This document shows, in pieces, positions 36,208 to 44,913 of a stretch of DNA of 44,913 nucleotides (the first letter of the stretch is position 1; every line of letters starts with the position of its first letter). The stretch lies in NCBI GenBank assembly GCA_965224495.1, contig CBDCZI010000013.1, forward strand, positions 1-44,913, given 5' to 3'. Both the position numbers and the translations under genes were made by a program. Source of the DNA: CBDCZI01 sp965224495. Its GTDB lineage: Bacteria > Bacteroidota > Bacteroidia > Cytophagales > JAAEPT01. The notes under the pieces are model-generated. The model was not told the DNA's origin. It did not search any database and worked only from the letters and a program-made list of their open reading frames with translations.

Positions 36208-36813
36208 TTAATCTATTTCGATAGCTTCTAACAAATCAGCCATCGCATCGAGGTCAACAAATCCCGTACGGATTTCTTCGCTACCTTTCAAGGCAATTCC
36301 TTCCATATCAGTTTTTTCAATCAGTTCATTAATATCCTCGGGAGTAACTTGTGTACCGACCAATAAAGGGTGTGTAGAGCTCAATGTAGCAATATCTTGA
36401 AGTGATAAAACCGTGTCGTTTGTCGTTTCGATAAGAACAAAATCTGCCGAAGTAACCGTTTTTGCTAACAAAGGAATATCTTCGGATTTGTCAGTGATTT
36501 GTTTCAGAATTACCGTATAATTACTGTCTTGTAAGTCTTTTACTAAAGCGTTGTTGGGTGTGATAATAGTTTTAAAACCAAACTCTGTTGCTCGGTCTTT
36601 GATAGCCCCTAAACTCGCTTGATTGTTAAACTCACCTGCAAAACTCATCCCTTGTAGCCACGTAGTAATAGCGGTGTAGTTGGTGTATCCGATGAAATCA
36701 GTGTCATTATCGTTCATCGAAAAACCGATAAAATCAACACCCATACCTGTTGCGTAGCGTGCATCGCTGAGGTTGGTAACCGAACTAATCAAGACTTTTG
36801 TTTTAAGAGACAT
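36208..36813 (-). CDS. TrpF-like beta/alpha barrel protein, probably not a functional isomerase
   Basis: 201 residues. The N-terminus (VLISSVTNLSDARYATGMGVDFIGF) follows the pattern of phosphoribosylanthranilate isomerase, KICG-x-T-x-x-x-DA-x-x-A-x-x-x-G-A-D-x-x-GF, and the C-terminus (GIALKGSEEIRTGFVDLDAMADLLEAIE) follows its final phosphate-binding strand and helix. The catalytic Cys position is Ser10, and the Asp of strand 6 appears as Glu in FVLIETTND. No other trp gene is near. It may be a repurposed barrel binding a phosphorylated ligand. Downstream in the operon is a membrane protein of unknown function. Confidence 0.65.
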   Translation of the reverse strand: MSLKTKVLISSVTNLSDARYATGMGVDFIGFSMNDNDTDFIGYTNYTAITTWLQGMSFAGEFNNQASLGAIKDRATEFGFKTIITPNNALVKDLQDSNYTVILKQITDKSEDIPLLAKTVTSADFVLIETTNDTVLSLQDIATLSSTHPLLVGTQVTPEDINELIEKTDMEGIALKGSEEIRTGFVDLDAMADLLEAIEID

Positions 36814-36865
36814 AGTGATTTTCTTTTATTTCTTACGAAGTTACAATTTTCATAGAGAATGTATC

Positions 36866-36873
36866 TATATTTG
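36866..36873 (+). promoter_or_regulatory. -7 promoter element of the lipoprotein gene
   Basis: TATATTTG, a perfect TAnnTTTG, five bases before the ATG at 36879, again pointing to a leaderless message. Confidence 0.6.
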
Positions 36874-36878
36874 AGTTA

Positions 36879-37550
36879 ATGAAAATAATGAATTTTTATA
36901 TTGCATTGGTATTTATCGGTTTTTCTCTTCTTTTTACAAGTTGTAAGAAAGGACACGAGGAAGAAACGGTAGATTTGGGTTATGCTTATTATCCTTTAGA
37001 AATAGGGAAAGAGTGGGTATATGAAGTGGAAGATATTGCGTATAATATCTTAAAAAATGACACCTCAAAGTACCAATTGAAAGAAGTAGTAACCGAGTTG
37101 GTTAATGGCGGAGATGAAGATAATTATTTACTTTATCGTTACAAGCGACTTACAGAAGTAGCTGATTGGACTTTGGATAGCATTTGGTCAGTAAAAAAAG
37201 AACCTACCTATTTAATCAAAACGGAAAATAATATACGTTACCAAAAACTAATGTTTGGTACTTCTGTGGGGCTTTCTTGGGATGGTAACCGTTGGAATGT
37301 CGGTAAAGAAGATACTTATACGATTGTAAGTTTGGGTACTCCCTATACACTGAAAGGGCAGTTGTATCACGACGTATTGGAAATAGAACATCGTTTTGAT
37401 AAGAATTTAATATTATCGATAGACTACCGAGAACGTTATGCTAAAAATGTAGGTTTGGTAGAGGTTTATAAAGAAAATTTAGAAACACAACCAGGGGAAA
37501 AATCTTTAGGCAATGTGTATCATCAAGTATTAGTTTCGTATAAAAACTAA
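36879..37550 (+). CDS. Lipoprotein of unknown function
   Basis: 223 residues with a lipoprotein signal (FSLLFTSCKK). ATG 36879 supplies the basic Lys2; the ATG at 36888 would leave no positive charge before the hydrophobic stretch. The mature part is rich in beta-strand patterns (YYPLEIGKEWVYEVEDIAY, LYRYKRLTEV, DVLEIEHRFD, VGLVEVYKEN). It resembles the many Bacteroidota lipoproteins that begin with YYPL-x-x-G-x-x-W-x-Y and have no known role. It overlaps the convergent TerB-like gene by four bases. Confidence 0.8.
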   Translation: MKIMNFYIALVFIGFSLLFTSCKKGHEEETVDLGYAYYPLEIGKEWVYEVEDIAYNILKNDTSKYQLKEVVTELVNGGDEDNYLLYRYKRLTEVADWTLDSIWSVKKEPTYLIKTENNIRYQKLMFGTSVGLSWDGNRWNVGKEDTYTIVSLGTPYTLKGQLYHDVLEIEHRFDKNLILSIDYRERYAKNVGLVEVYKENLETQPGEKSLGNVYHQVLVSYKN

Positions 37551-37906
37551 TCCATTTCTCTTATCATTTTTTTGATAATACGGTACAAATCCATTTCATC
37601 GGGAGCAATCGTAAAATCTGAAATAATTAACTCTTCAATTTCGTTTACTAAATGTTGAGCTGATTTTTTATCTGTAACGTAGGTCGCAAATTTTGTTTCA
37701 ATAAACGCTATTCTGTCTTTTACCTTTTGGTATTTGATAACGATTAATAATTCATCAATTAAGGTTGTAGGGTTTTTAATGCCTTGTTCTTTCAAAAAAT
37801 CATTGATGGTTTGTAATTCACTTTCGTCCAAATCGTGGTCAGACGAGGCAAGACAAAGTAAAATGTACGCACAAAAATGGTCAAAACTCCAATGTGAAAT
37901 ATTCAT
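37547..37906 (-). CDS. TerB-like helical protein
   Basis: 119 residues, all helical by pattern. FCAYILLCLASSDHDLDESELQTINDFL has the acidic D-x-x-x-D-x-x-E loop that binds metal in TerB (tellurite-resistance) domains, and a second half DFTIAPDEMDLYRIIKKMI repeats that arrangement. It is soluble, with no signal. TerB-like proteins are commonly small accessory proteins; no other ter gene is here, so tellurite resistance should not be inferred. The 106 bases to asnB hold no gene. Confidence 0.6.
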   Translation of the reverse strand: MNISHWSFDHFCAYILLCLASSDHDLDESELQTINDFLKEQGIKNPTTLIDELLIVIKYQKVKDRIAFIETKFATYVTDKKSAQHLVNEIEELIISDFTIAPDEMDLYRIIKKMIREMD

Positions 37907-38012
37907 AATGAAAACTTAATTGTTCTAAAAAAAATGTTCTTTTAGAAAGATACATAAAATATTTAGTTTAGAAATGTTTCCTATATAAAAAGTAGTATTT
38001 ATTAGACGAAAC

Positions 38013-39542
38013 CTATTTAAACCAGTTTTTTAATAAGTCATTTCGAAGTTTACTTGTTTTTTTATTGAGTGATTGGATAGGGAGCGCAAAACCCGATTTT
38101 TTGCGGTCAATCCATTCTTTAGGGAAATGTTGATAAAGTATACTTTTTAAGTCTGTTTTACCTAAGACACCTTCGTAGAGTCTTTTTTGTCCAAACGAAG
38201 TGATTTCTGGTGTCAAAAAAGGTACTCTAATTTCTATTTCGTTGAATAGTCCGATACCATCGGTGTATTTTAAATTATTGTTTTCTAAATATTCGTTTTG
38301 GTCGTAGCTCAAAACGAATTGACTAAAGCTATCTCTTTTGTAATTACCAAGTGCCTTTTTCTCTATTACCGAAAGTTTTTTATTTGACTTACTTATCAAA
38401 TAACTCAACGCTCTTTTTTGTGTGAATTGAGGTAACCAATCGAATTTTTTAGCAAATAAATGTCTTCTGTAACCACCAAAAAACTCGTCAGCACCAGTAC
38501 CGTTTAAAAGGATTTTTATACCGTCTTTTTTTGCTTGTTTACATAATAAATGCAAAGAAAAACCAGCCAAATCGAGGTAGGGTTCAGGGAAATCAGAGTG
38601 CTGTTTTAGGTATTCCTCAAAATCCTCTTTATTGTAAGAAACAATACGTAGTTCTAAATTGAGTTTGGAAGCTATTTTTTTAGCGTAAATAAAATCTTCA
38701 GAATAACCGTTTTTTTGTTGGTTTCCTTTAAAATCAAACGTGTACAAAGGGAGATTTAAACCTATTTCTTTTGACGCTAAAGCGAGTAAAGTAGAGTCAA
38801 CACCACCACTAAATAAAATCGCGGAAGGGTAGAAGCTATTTGTTTGCTCTTTGACACTTTCTTTAATTAATTCAAAGAGAGAAGTCTTCGGTTTTTTGTT
38901 GGTTTTATAGGTTGTTTTGAGGTAGTCTAATTGTCCAGTTTTACAATCAAAAATGGCCGTTTTTCCTTTAGGGAATTGATGGACATCTTTAAATAATGTT
39001 TGGTTTCCTAATGACCAACCCCATTTTTTGTTAATTTTTAGCTGTTGATTATTTACAGGGAAAGGCTTAAAATAATCAAGAGAAGAACTTAGAATAAGGG
39101 CTTTGTTTTGTTGATGAAAATACAATGGTTTTATGCCAAATTGGTCTCTTGAAATAATGAGTTTGTCTTTTTTTTTATCGTAAATGACAAACGCAAACAT
39201 ACCTCTCAAATATTGGAAAAAGGCAATGCCTAATTCCTGAAAACCGAGAAGTAAAGTTTCGGTATCAGTTTGTGTCTTAAAAGAATGGTGAACGAATAAA
39301 CTAGCCCTTAAATCTAAATGATTGTAGATTTCTCCATTTAATAAAACAACAAAATTTTCATTCTCCAAAGGCTGTACCGTGTTTTCGATGGCATCAGTTA
39401 GAGCCAAAAGAGAATGGAAAAAGATAGTGTTTTTGGTGTGTAATGTAGTGAAATTGTCTTTTCCTCGTTTGTTTAATAGCTCTTTTGTATTCTCTGTAGA
39501 AAGAAAAGGAGTAGAGTTACTATGGACGATTATACCACACAT
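38013..39542 (-). CDS. asnB: Asparagine synthetase-type glutamine amidotransferase in polysaccharide locus
   Basis: 509 residues, shorter than housekeeping AsnB as I know it (about 550-630). Cys2 (MCGIIVH) is the glutaminase nucleophile. RGKDNF replaces the usual RGPDD. LLNGEIYNHLDLR, FAFVIYDKKKDKLIISRDQFGIKPLYF and the synthetase PP-loop LFSGGVDSTLLALAS follow, then LLNGTGADEFFGGYRRH and IRVPFLTPE. It lies six bases behind the sugar epimerase in one operon, next to capsule/exopolysaccharide genes. In such loci AsnB-like enzymes often amidate sugar acids or peptides, so it need not make free asparagine. Confidence 0.85.
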   Translation of the reverse strand: MCGIIVHSNSTPFLSTENTKELLNKRGKDNFTTLHTKNTIFFHSLLALTDAIENTVQPLENENFVVLLNGEIYNHLDLRASLFVHHSFKTQTDTETLLLGFQELGIAFFQYLRGMFAFVIYDKKKDKLIISRDQFGIKPLYFHQQNKALILSSSLDYFKPFPVNNQQLKINKKWGWSLGNQTLFKDVHQFPKGKTAIFDCKTGQLDYLKTTYKTNKKPKTSLFELIKESVKEQTNSFYPSAILFSGGVDSTLLALASKEIGLNLPLYTFDFKGNQQKNGYSEDFIYAKKIASKLNLELRIVSYNKEDFEEYLKQHSDFPEPYLDLAGFSLHLLCKQAKKDGIKILLNGTGADEFFGGYRRHLFAKKFDWLPQFTQKRALSYLISKSNKKLSVIEKKALGNYKRDSFSQFVLSYDQNEYLENNNLKYTDGIGLFNEIEIRVPFLTPEITSFGQKRLYEGVLGKTDLKSILYQHFPKEWIDRKKSGFALPIQSLNKKTSKLRNDLLKNWFK

Positions 39543-39548
39543 AAAAGA

Positions 39549-40546
39549 TTAAGAATTAATAAAATCGGTGTTGTTAATAAACCATTCGTATGTTTTACGG
39601 AGTCCATCTCTAACAGTAACTTCGGGTTGGTAGCCCATCAATCTATTTGCTTTAGAAATATCAGCCAACGAATCACGTACATCTCCCACACGATTTGGTC
39701 CATAGTTTGGAGCTAATTTGATACCCGAAACATCCTGTAATTCGTCCCATAATATATTCAAAGAAATACGTTCGGCACAAGCAATATTAAACACTTGATT
39801 ATCTGCTTTCTCATCAGCAAACATCGCACGAACATTGGCTTGGATAGCATTTTCTACAAAAGTAAAATCTCTTGTTTGTTCTCCGTCTCCGTTCATAGTC
39901 GGTGCATTTCCTTTTGTTATTGCATCAATAAAGAGAGGGATAACGGCAGCGTAAGCACCATTAGGGTCTTGTTTAGGTCCAAAAATATTGAAATACCTCA
40001 AGCCAATAGTTTTTGTTCCGTATGTTTTATAAAACACATCAGCATATAGTTCATTGACGTATTTAGTGACCGCATAAGGTGAAAGAGGTTTGCCTATATT
40101 GTCCTCTACTTTAGGTAAAGCTTGACTATCGCCATAGGTGCTACTTGATGCTGCATAGACCATTTTTTTGACTGTATCACTGTCTTTTACAGCTGTTAAT
40201 ACGTTTAAAAAGCCACCAATATTTACTTCATTGGTAGTTATAGGGTCGTTTATCGAACGAGGGACAGAACCTAAAGCTGCTTGATGAGAAACAAAATCAA
40301 TTCCTTTTACCGCTTTGGTACAAGAATCAAAATTACGAATATCTTCTTCTAAAAACTCAAAATTGGCTAACTCAAAAAACGGAGCAATATTTTTTAAATG
40401 TCCGTTAGATAAGTTGTCAATCACCCGAACCAATTTGGCTTCATTGTCAAGTAAAATTTACAAAGGTTAGAACCGATAAAACCAGCCCCACCTGTAACTA
40501 GAAAAGATTTTCCTTTGATTTGCTTTTGTATGTTTTCTAAAGGCAT
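39549..40546 (-). CDS. NAD-dependent sugar epimerase, WbpP/Gne-like, one frame break
   Basis: Short-chain dehydrogenase-type epimerase, 332 residues once corrected. The ATG at 40546 leads into the NAD site VTGGAGFIGSNL. The frame then breaks and resumes as LVRVIDNLSNGH. Catalytic SSSTYGDS and YAVTK (Tyr-x-x-x-Lys), RYFNIFGPKQDPNGAYAAVIP and GDGEQTRDFTFV match UDP-N-acetylglucosamine C4-epimerases of O-antigen and capsule loci (WbpP/TviC group). Adding one T to the four-T minus-strand run (A at 40453-40456 on plus) gives CKFLLDNEAKLVRV without gap. It begins the leftward operon with asnB and is divergent from the export genes. Confidence 0.87.
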
Positions 40547-40572
40547 GATTGGTTATTAGGTCTTTTGAAAAT

Positions 40573-40580
40573 CAAAGATA
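40573..40580 (-). promoter_or_regulatory. -7 promoter element of the epimerase-asnB operon
   Basis: The minus strand reads TATCTTTG, a perfect TAnnTTTG, 26 bases before the ATG at 40546. Confidence 0.55.
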
Positions 40581-40622
40581 TGTAATATATTCGTATGAAG
40601 TGTTTTAAACGTGATATAAGAT

Positions 40623-40652
40623 TGGATTAGGTGAAAAATACACTAACTTCGT
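40623..40652 (+). promoter_or_regulatory. Promoter of the polysaccharide export operon
   Basis: TTG (40623-40625), 19 bases, then TAACTTCG (40645-40652), one mismatch from TAnnTTTG. The spacing is what Bacteroidota promoters show, and it lies 20 bases before the ATG of the export gene. Confidence 0.5.
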
Positions 40653-40672
40653 GACAAAGTTTTTAAATAATA

Positions 40673-41446
40673 TGAATAAAGGGAAATTCGTAGTTGTAGT
40701 CTTGTTGATTTTTGTTTTTAGTAGTTGTGTCACGCATAAAAAAAATGTTGTTACTCCAGGGTGATTCCAAAATATCAATAGTTGATTCTTTGCAGAAAAG
40801 AATAAAAACTCAATATTTGCTACAAGACGGAGATATTTTAGATATTAAAGTATCTAGTTTAGATGCGCAATCAGTAGCTATTTTTAATAAAAGAGTTGGG
40901 GGAGCATCAAATAACCAAGTCACTGAAGCGTCTTTGTATGTTAATGGTTATATTATAGATAAAAGCGGAACGATTAATTTACCATTGATTGGTACAATGC
41001 AAGTTCGAGGACTTACTTTGGACTCTTTAAATAAAAAGATGACGGTAGAGCTAGCTAGTTATTTTAAGTATTTTACGGTTAATGTAAACTTGGTGAATTT
41101 CCGAGTATCTATCTTGGGAGAGGTGAAAAAAGCAGGAATTCAATATGTTTATAACAGTAACACCAATTTATTAAATATAATTGCAAAAGCAGGTGGCGTG
41201 AGTAATCATGGAAACAGAAGAAAAGTCAAGGTTATCCGTAAACTAGCAGAGGGCAGTGTGTCTGCTATTATTGACTTGTCAAAAGAGGAGGTTATCTATA
41301 ATGAGTTTTTTTATGTTATGCCAGATGATATTATTTATATACAACCCCACAAATCAAAGATGGTATCTTTAAATGTACCATTGATGTCTTTATTGTTGAC
41401 AACAGCATCCTTCGCTATTTTGATTTTAAACACAATTAAAAAATAA
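40673..41446 (+). CDS. Polysaccharide export outer-membrane lipoprotein (Wza-like), two frame breaks
   Basis: Forms the outer-membrane channel for exopolysaccharide. The signal VVVVLLIFVFSSCVTHKK has a lipobox Cys, then KMLLLQGDS, the Poly_export core LLQDGDILDIKVSSLDAQS and the SLBB-type segment FRVSILGEVKKAGIQYVYNSNTNLLNIIAKAGGVSNHGNRRKVKVIR. A C-terminal membrane segment (LLTTASFAILIL) ends it. The ATG at 40673 runs into a stop unless one A is added at 40679-40680, and the signal frame joins the body only if one A is removed from the eight-A run 40738-40745. The two changes cancel out. The intact gene would have about 257 residues. The Wzc-like partner follows after four bases. Confidence 0.85.
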
Positions 41447-41450
41447 TTAA

Positions 41451-43847
41451 ATGGATAATAACCTTAACGAAGAGGAAATAGATATTAAAGCCCTCCTTTT
41501 TGGCTATTTAAAATATTGGTATTGGTTTTTACTAAGCATATTTGTGTGTTTGGTAGGTGCTTATATTTATTTAAGGTATGCACCAAACATCTACCAAGCG
41601 ACGGCTAAAGTCTTAGTTATAGATGCTGATCAAAACAATTTACAAGGTGGGCAAGTTTTAGAAGAATTAGGATATTTTTCAACAGGAAAGGGCATTGATA
41701 CGGAGATGGAAATAATAAAATCTTATTCCTCTATAGAGCATTCCGTGAAGAAATTACCTTTTACGGTGTCTTATTGGGTGGATGGAGATGTCCGCACCTC
41801 AGAAGTTTACTACAAAAATAGTCCTTTTACTATTTTATTGGATACGGTTTCAAAACAGTTGTTTTATAAAAATTTCTTTTTAAAACCTTTAGATAATGGA
41901 AAAGCCTTGGTCTCAATTAAAGGAAGTGGAGGGGTTTCTGCACGATGTGGAAGTGATGAATTTAAAGAAGTACCTTCTATTGAATTTTCTCAAATAGTTC
42001 AATCAGGAGATACAGTTATTCATTCGGGGTATTTTAAATTTATTTATTATAGAAATGAAAAGGAACAGTTTAAAAAGAACGTATATCGTTTTAAGTTAGA
42101 ACCCTTAGAAGATCAGGTACTGTCTTACCAAGCACGGTTAGCTGCCCAACACCCCAATGAATTTGCCGCGGTATTGAATTTGTCAATTGTAGGGAAAACG
42201 CCAGAAAAAAACATAGAGTTTTTGAACCAATTAGCTAATGACTATGTAAACAGAGGTTTGTTGGAAAAAAATAAGATTGCTGAGAATACCTTAGGGTTTA
42301 TCAACCATCAGATTGATACGTTGAGAAAAACACTAAACGAAACAGCTAATACCTTACAGAAATTTAGGACAAGTCATGATATTCTTGATTTTGAATATTC
42401 TTCAAAAACAGTATTAAACCAATTAGAGCTGTTAAATAAAGAAAAGGCTGAGTTAATGGTACAAGATAAATATTACCGTTATTTAAATAGGTATGTGAAG
42501 GATAAATCACAAGAGGATGATATGGTTTCGCCTTCTTTAATAGGTGTTAGAGACCCATTGTTGATAAATTTGCTACATGAGTTAGAGGTGTTGTTTTCTA
42601 AGAAGAACGAACTAGATATTGGAGCAAATAAAAACAACCCTGCATTGAAAATAGTAGGACAGAAAATAATTTCAGTTAAAAAAAATGTAATTGAAAACTT
42701 AACGAGTTTATTACAGGGATCAGCAATTAGGTTGACGGATATTAATAAACGAATTAGTAAAGTGTCCAATAAGGCTCGAACATTGCCTAAAACAGAGCGT
42801 GAATTATTGGTAATTGAGCGAGAGTTTAATTTGAATGAAGAGGTTTACAATTACCTTTTAGAGAAAAAAGCATCTATAGGTATTGCCAAAGCAGGTTATA
42901 TCGCAGATAATAAGGTGTTAGAAAAAGCGAGGTTATCTAAACTAATATTAAAATCGCCTAACCGTTCGTTAATTTTATTAGCTGGGGTATTTTTAGGCAT
43001 TCTCATACCCGTAATTTTAATTTTCGGGATTAATTTTTTTAACACAAAAATCAAAAGTGTTGAAGAGTTAGAAAAAAAAGAATATCCCTTACATAGGTAT
43101 GATAGGTCATAGAGAAAATGGAGAGGAGTTGGTAGTGACAAATCAGCAAACCAATATGATTACCGAGTCGTTTCGTAGTGTACGGTTGAAAACACAAGAT
43201 TTATTGGCGTTTAAAAAAGGTCAAGTAATAGGTCTAACCTCAACAGTATCAGGAGAAGGTAAAACTTTTTGTGCCTTAAACTTAGCGTCCTCACTTGCTT
43301 TATCAGGAAAGAAAACGATAATAATAGGGGGTGATTTAAGAAAACCGAAATTAGGAAATACGCTAAATCTAGAAAGTAATGTGGGGTTATCTGAATACTT
43401 AGTAGGAAGAGAAACTAAAATACTGTTGTACAACAAACAGGAATAGAGAATTTGTCTATTGTTACTTCTGGAGTGATACCACCCAACCCTGCCGAGTTAT
43501 TAGAGTCACAAACGTTTATGCATTTTGTTGAGGAGTTAAAACAAGAATATGACTATATTGTTATTGATTCTTCGCCTATTGGTTTAGTGCCCGATTTCCA
43601 TGTTATCGCTAAGTTTACAGATATAAACCTGTTTATTATTCGTCATAATTATTCTGATCTAGAATCTTTAGAGTTTATAAGTAAGCTAAATAATCAAATT
43701 GATGATTTGTATTGTGTGTACAATGATAATTTGAAAAAAGGAAGTAGCTATGGCTATGGTTACGGTTACGGTTATGGTTACGGCTATGGTGTTGACAATG
43801 AGGAAGCCTCGTTTTTTAAAAAGGTATTTAATAAATTATTCGCATGA
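41451..43847 (+). CDS. Wzc-like polysaccharide co-polymerase and tyrosine kinase, two frame breaks
   Basis: Inner-membrane BY-kinase of about 798 residues when joined. The first membrane segment (WFLLSIFVCLVGAYIYL) precedes the Wzz domain and long coiled coils (about 265-430); the GNVR-type segment LPKTERELLVIEREFNLNEEVYNYLLEKK leads to the second membrane segment (SLILLAGVFLGILIPVILIF). The kinase has Walker A SGEGKTF, Walker A' IIIGGDLRKP and Walker B YIVIDSSPIG, and ends in a tail of seven Tyr-Gly pairs, the likely autophosphorylation cluster. Breaks: an extra C in 43086-43088 (EYPYIGMIGHRENG when removed) and a missing A in 43417-43420 (GRETKNTVVQQTGIENLS when added). It controls chain length together with the Wza-like channel. 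Confidence 0.87.
43749..43790 (+). repeat. Tandem Tyr-Gly codon repeat in the kinase tail
   Basis: Seven copies of TAY-GGY with mixed third bases (TAT or TAC, GGC or GGT). The protein repeat is perfect while the DNA repeat is not. Confidence 0.9.
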
Positions 43848-44913
43848 AGAAGGTGCTAATTGTATTTGGAACTAGACCAGAAGCTATAAAAATGGCTCCT
43901 TTGGTACAAGAGTTCAGGTTAAACAACAAGTTTGAAACAAAAGTTTGTGTAACAGCTCAGCATAGAGAGATGTTAGATCAAGTACTTGAGTTTTTCTCGA
44001 TAACACCCGATTTTGATTTAGATTTAATGAAAAAGAATCAAAATCTTTATTCATTAACTTCAGATATTTTATTAGGATTAAAACCAGTTTTAGAAGAATA
44101 CCAGCCAGATTATGTTTTTGTTCATGGAGACACAACGACAACAATGGCTACAAGTATAGCTTCTTTTTATTCAGGAGCAAAGGTTTGTCATGTAGAAGCA
44201 GGTTTACGTACGTTTGATAAATTATCACCATTTCCAGAAGAAATAAACAGACAATTAACAGGACGAATAGCCGATTATCATTTTGCACCAACAACGGTGT
44301 CAAAAGAAAATCTATTGAGAGAAGGTGTAAATACAAATGACATCATCGTTACAGGAAATACGGTAATTGATGCTCTTTTGGCAAGTTCAGCTAAAGTTGA
44401 AGGTATTGTTAACGATGAAATAGAAACCTTAAAAAAGCAATTGGACTTTAGTAAAGAGATTGTATTAGTAACAGGGCATCGTAGAGAAAATCACGGAGAA
44501 GGATTTGTTAATATTTGTAAAGCACTAAAAGAAATAGCGGAAAAGAAACCTCAAGTACAAATAGTATATCCTGTTCATTTGAATCCGAACGTGAAGGGGC
44601 CTGTTTATGATTTACTTTCCTCTGTATCAAATATAAAATTAATAGCACCTTTAGCTTACCCCGCTTTTGTTTGGTTAATGACTAAATCTAAATTAATCAT
44701 TACCGATAGTGGAGGGGTCAAGAGGAAGCTCCAAGTTTAGGTAAACCCGTTTTGGTAATGAGAGATACGACAGAAAGACCCGAAGCAGTAGAGGCAGGGA
44801 CGGTATTGTTGGTCGGAACAAACACAGCGAAAATAGTAAAAGAAGCGATGGCTCTTTTAACAGATTCAGTAAAATACAGTAAGATGAGTGCGTTACATAA
44901 TCCTTATGGAGAT
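43844..44913 (+). CDS. wecB: UDP-N-acetylglucosamine 2-epimerase (non-hydrolysing), 3' partial, one frame break
   Basis: Converts UDP-GlcNAc to UDP-ManNAc for polysaccharide synthesis. It shows VLIVFGTRPEAIKMAPLV, VTAQHREMLDQ, VHGDTTTTMA, VCHVEAGLRTFDKLSPFPEEINRQL and VTGHRRENHGEGF. The ATG overlaps the kinase stop (ATGA). The frame breaks at 44714-44719: with one more C or G, ITDSGG continues as QEEAPSLGKPVLVMRDTTERPEAVEAG and stays open to the window edge. The conserved catalytic Glu lies just after the break, so a product ending at the early stop would be dead. Confidence 0.92.

Noticed and set aside
37547..37906. Tellurite-resistance gene
   Set aside because: Only the TerB-like fold is suggested and no other ter gene is nearby, so the resistance function is not supported.
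40679..40745. Two cancelling indels in the Wza-like gene as an alternative N-terminus
   Set aside because: The zero frame stops after six codons, and the alternative TTG start gives a peptide without a lipoprotein signal. The intermediate frame encodes a textbook signal, so the indels are the better reading.
43749..43790. Tandem six-base repeat as a CRISPR, VNTR or phase-variation tract
   Set aside because: The units differ at third codon positions, there are no spacers, and the unit length of six would not shift the frame.

Overview
The window comes from an AT-rich member of the Bacteroidota, most likely a flavobacterium (order Flavobacteriales). The signs are flavobacterial-type proteins throughout, the Bacteroidota -7 promoter element TAnnTTTG in front of at least eight genes, weak or absent Shine-Dalgarno sequences, several TTG/GTG starts, a HisB fusion enzyme, a UbiE/MenG methyltransferase and a Cox15-type heme A synthase. 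It looks like ordinary chromosome, with one restriction-modification block and the start of a surface-polysaccharide locus. I saw no rRNA, tRNA, CRISPR array, insertion sequence or prophage, and no gene-free stretch longer than 300 bases.

Layout. 1-7.3 kb: two tandem paralogous hybrid histidine kinases (each HisKA-HATPase-REC-REC-Hpt), a stand-alone receiver and a lipoprotein that resembles glycoside hydrolase family 12. 7.5-9.3 kb: htpG. 9.4-12 kb (minus): nadB and nadA. 12.2-13.5 kb: ubiE/menG and slyD. 13.5-17.9 kb (minus): a type III restriction-modification block whose Res lacks the usual C-terminal nuclease region and which carries an extra 138-residue protein between Mod and Res. 18-22.2 kb: a cation diffusion facilitator, msrB, a DUF202 protein, an LptF/LptG permease and tgt. 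22.3-25 kb: glycosyltransferase, ECF sigma factor, rsmG, trxA. 25.2-29.9 kb: a histidine operon hisC-B-H-A-F-E that lacks hisG, hisD and the HisI half of HisIE. 30-38 kb: a seven-repeat secreted propeller, an exported HIRAN protein, ttcA, a cytochrome c lipoprotein, heme A synthase, a VTT-family membrane protein, a TrpF-like barrel and small lipoprotein/TerB-like genes. 38-44.9 kb: an extracellular polysaccharide locus with asnB and a sugar epimerase leftward, and Wza-like, Wzc-like and wecB rightward off the window edge.

Nine single-base reading-frame breaks interrupt genes that are otherwise intact: two kinases, htpG, the epimerase, the Wza-like gene twice, the Wzc-like gene twice, and wecB. 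Nearly all sit in or beside homopolymers. Six lie in the last 4.5 kb, while about 31 kb in the middle has none. Sequencing or assembly error is the simplest explanation. One of them (2677-2683) is nevertheless an in-frame A AAA AAG heptamer followed by a small hairpin, exactly where a -1 frameshift would restore the kinase.

The most interesting items are the reduced type III block with its extra small protein, the gapped histidine operon, the GH12-like lipoprotein with a changed catalytic position, the exported HIRAN protein with a structured leader, and the slippery site in the second kinase.
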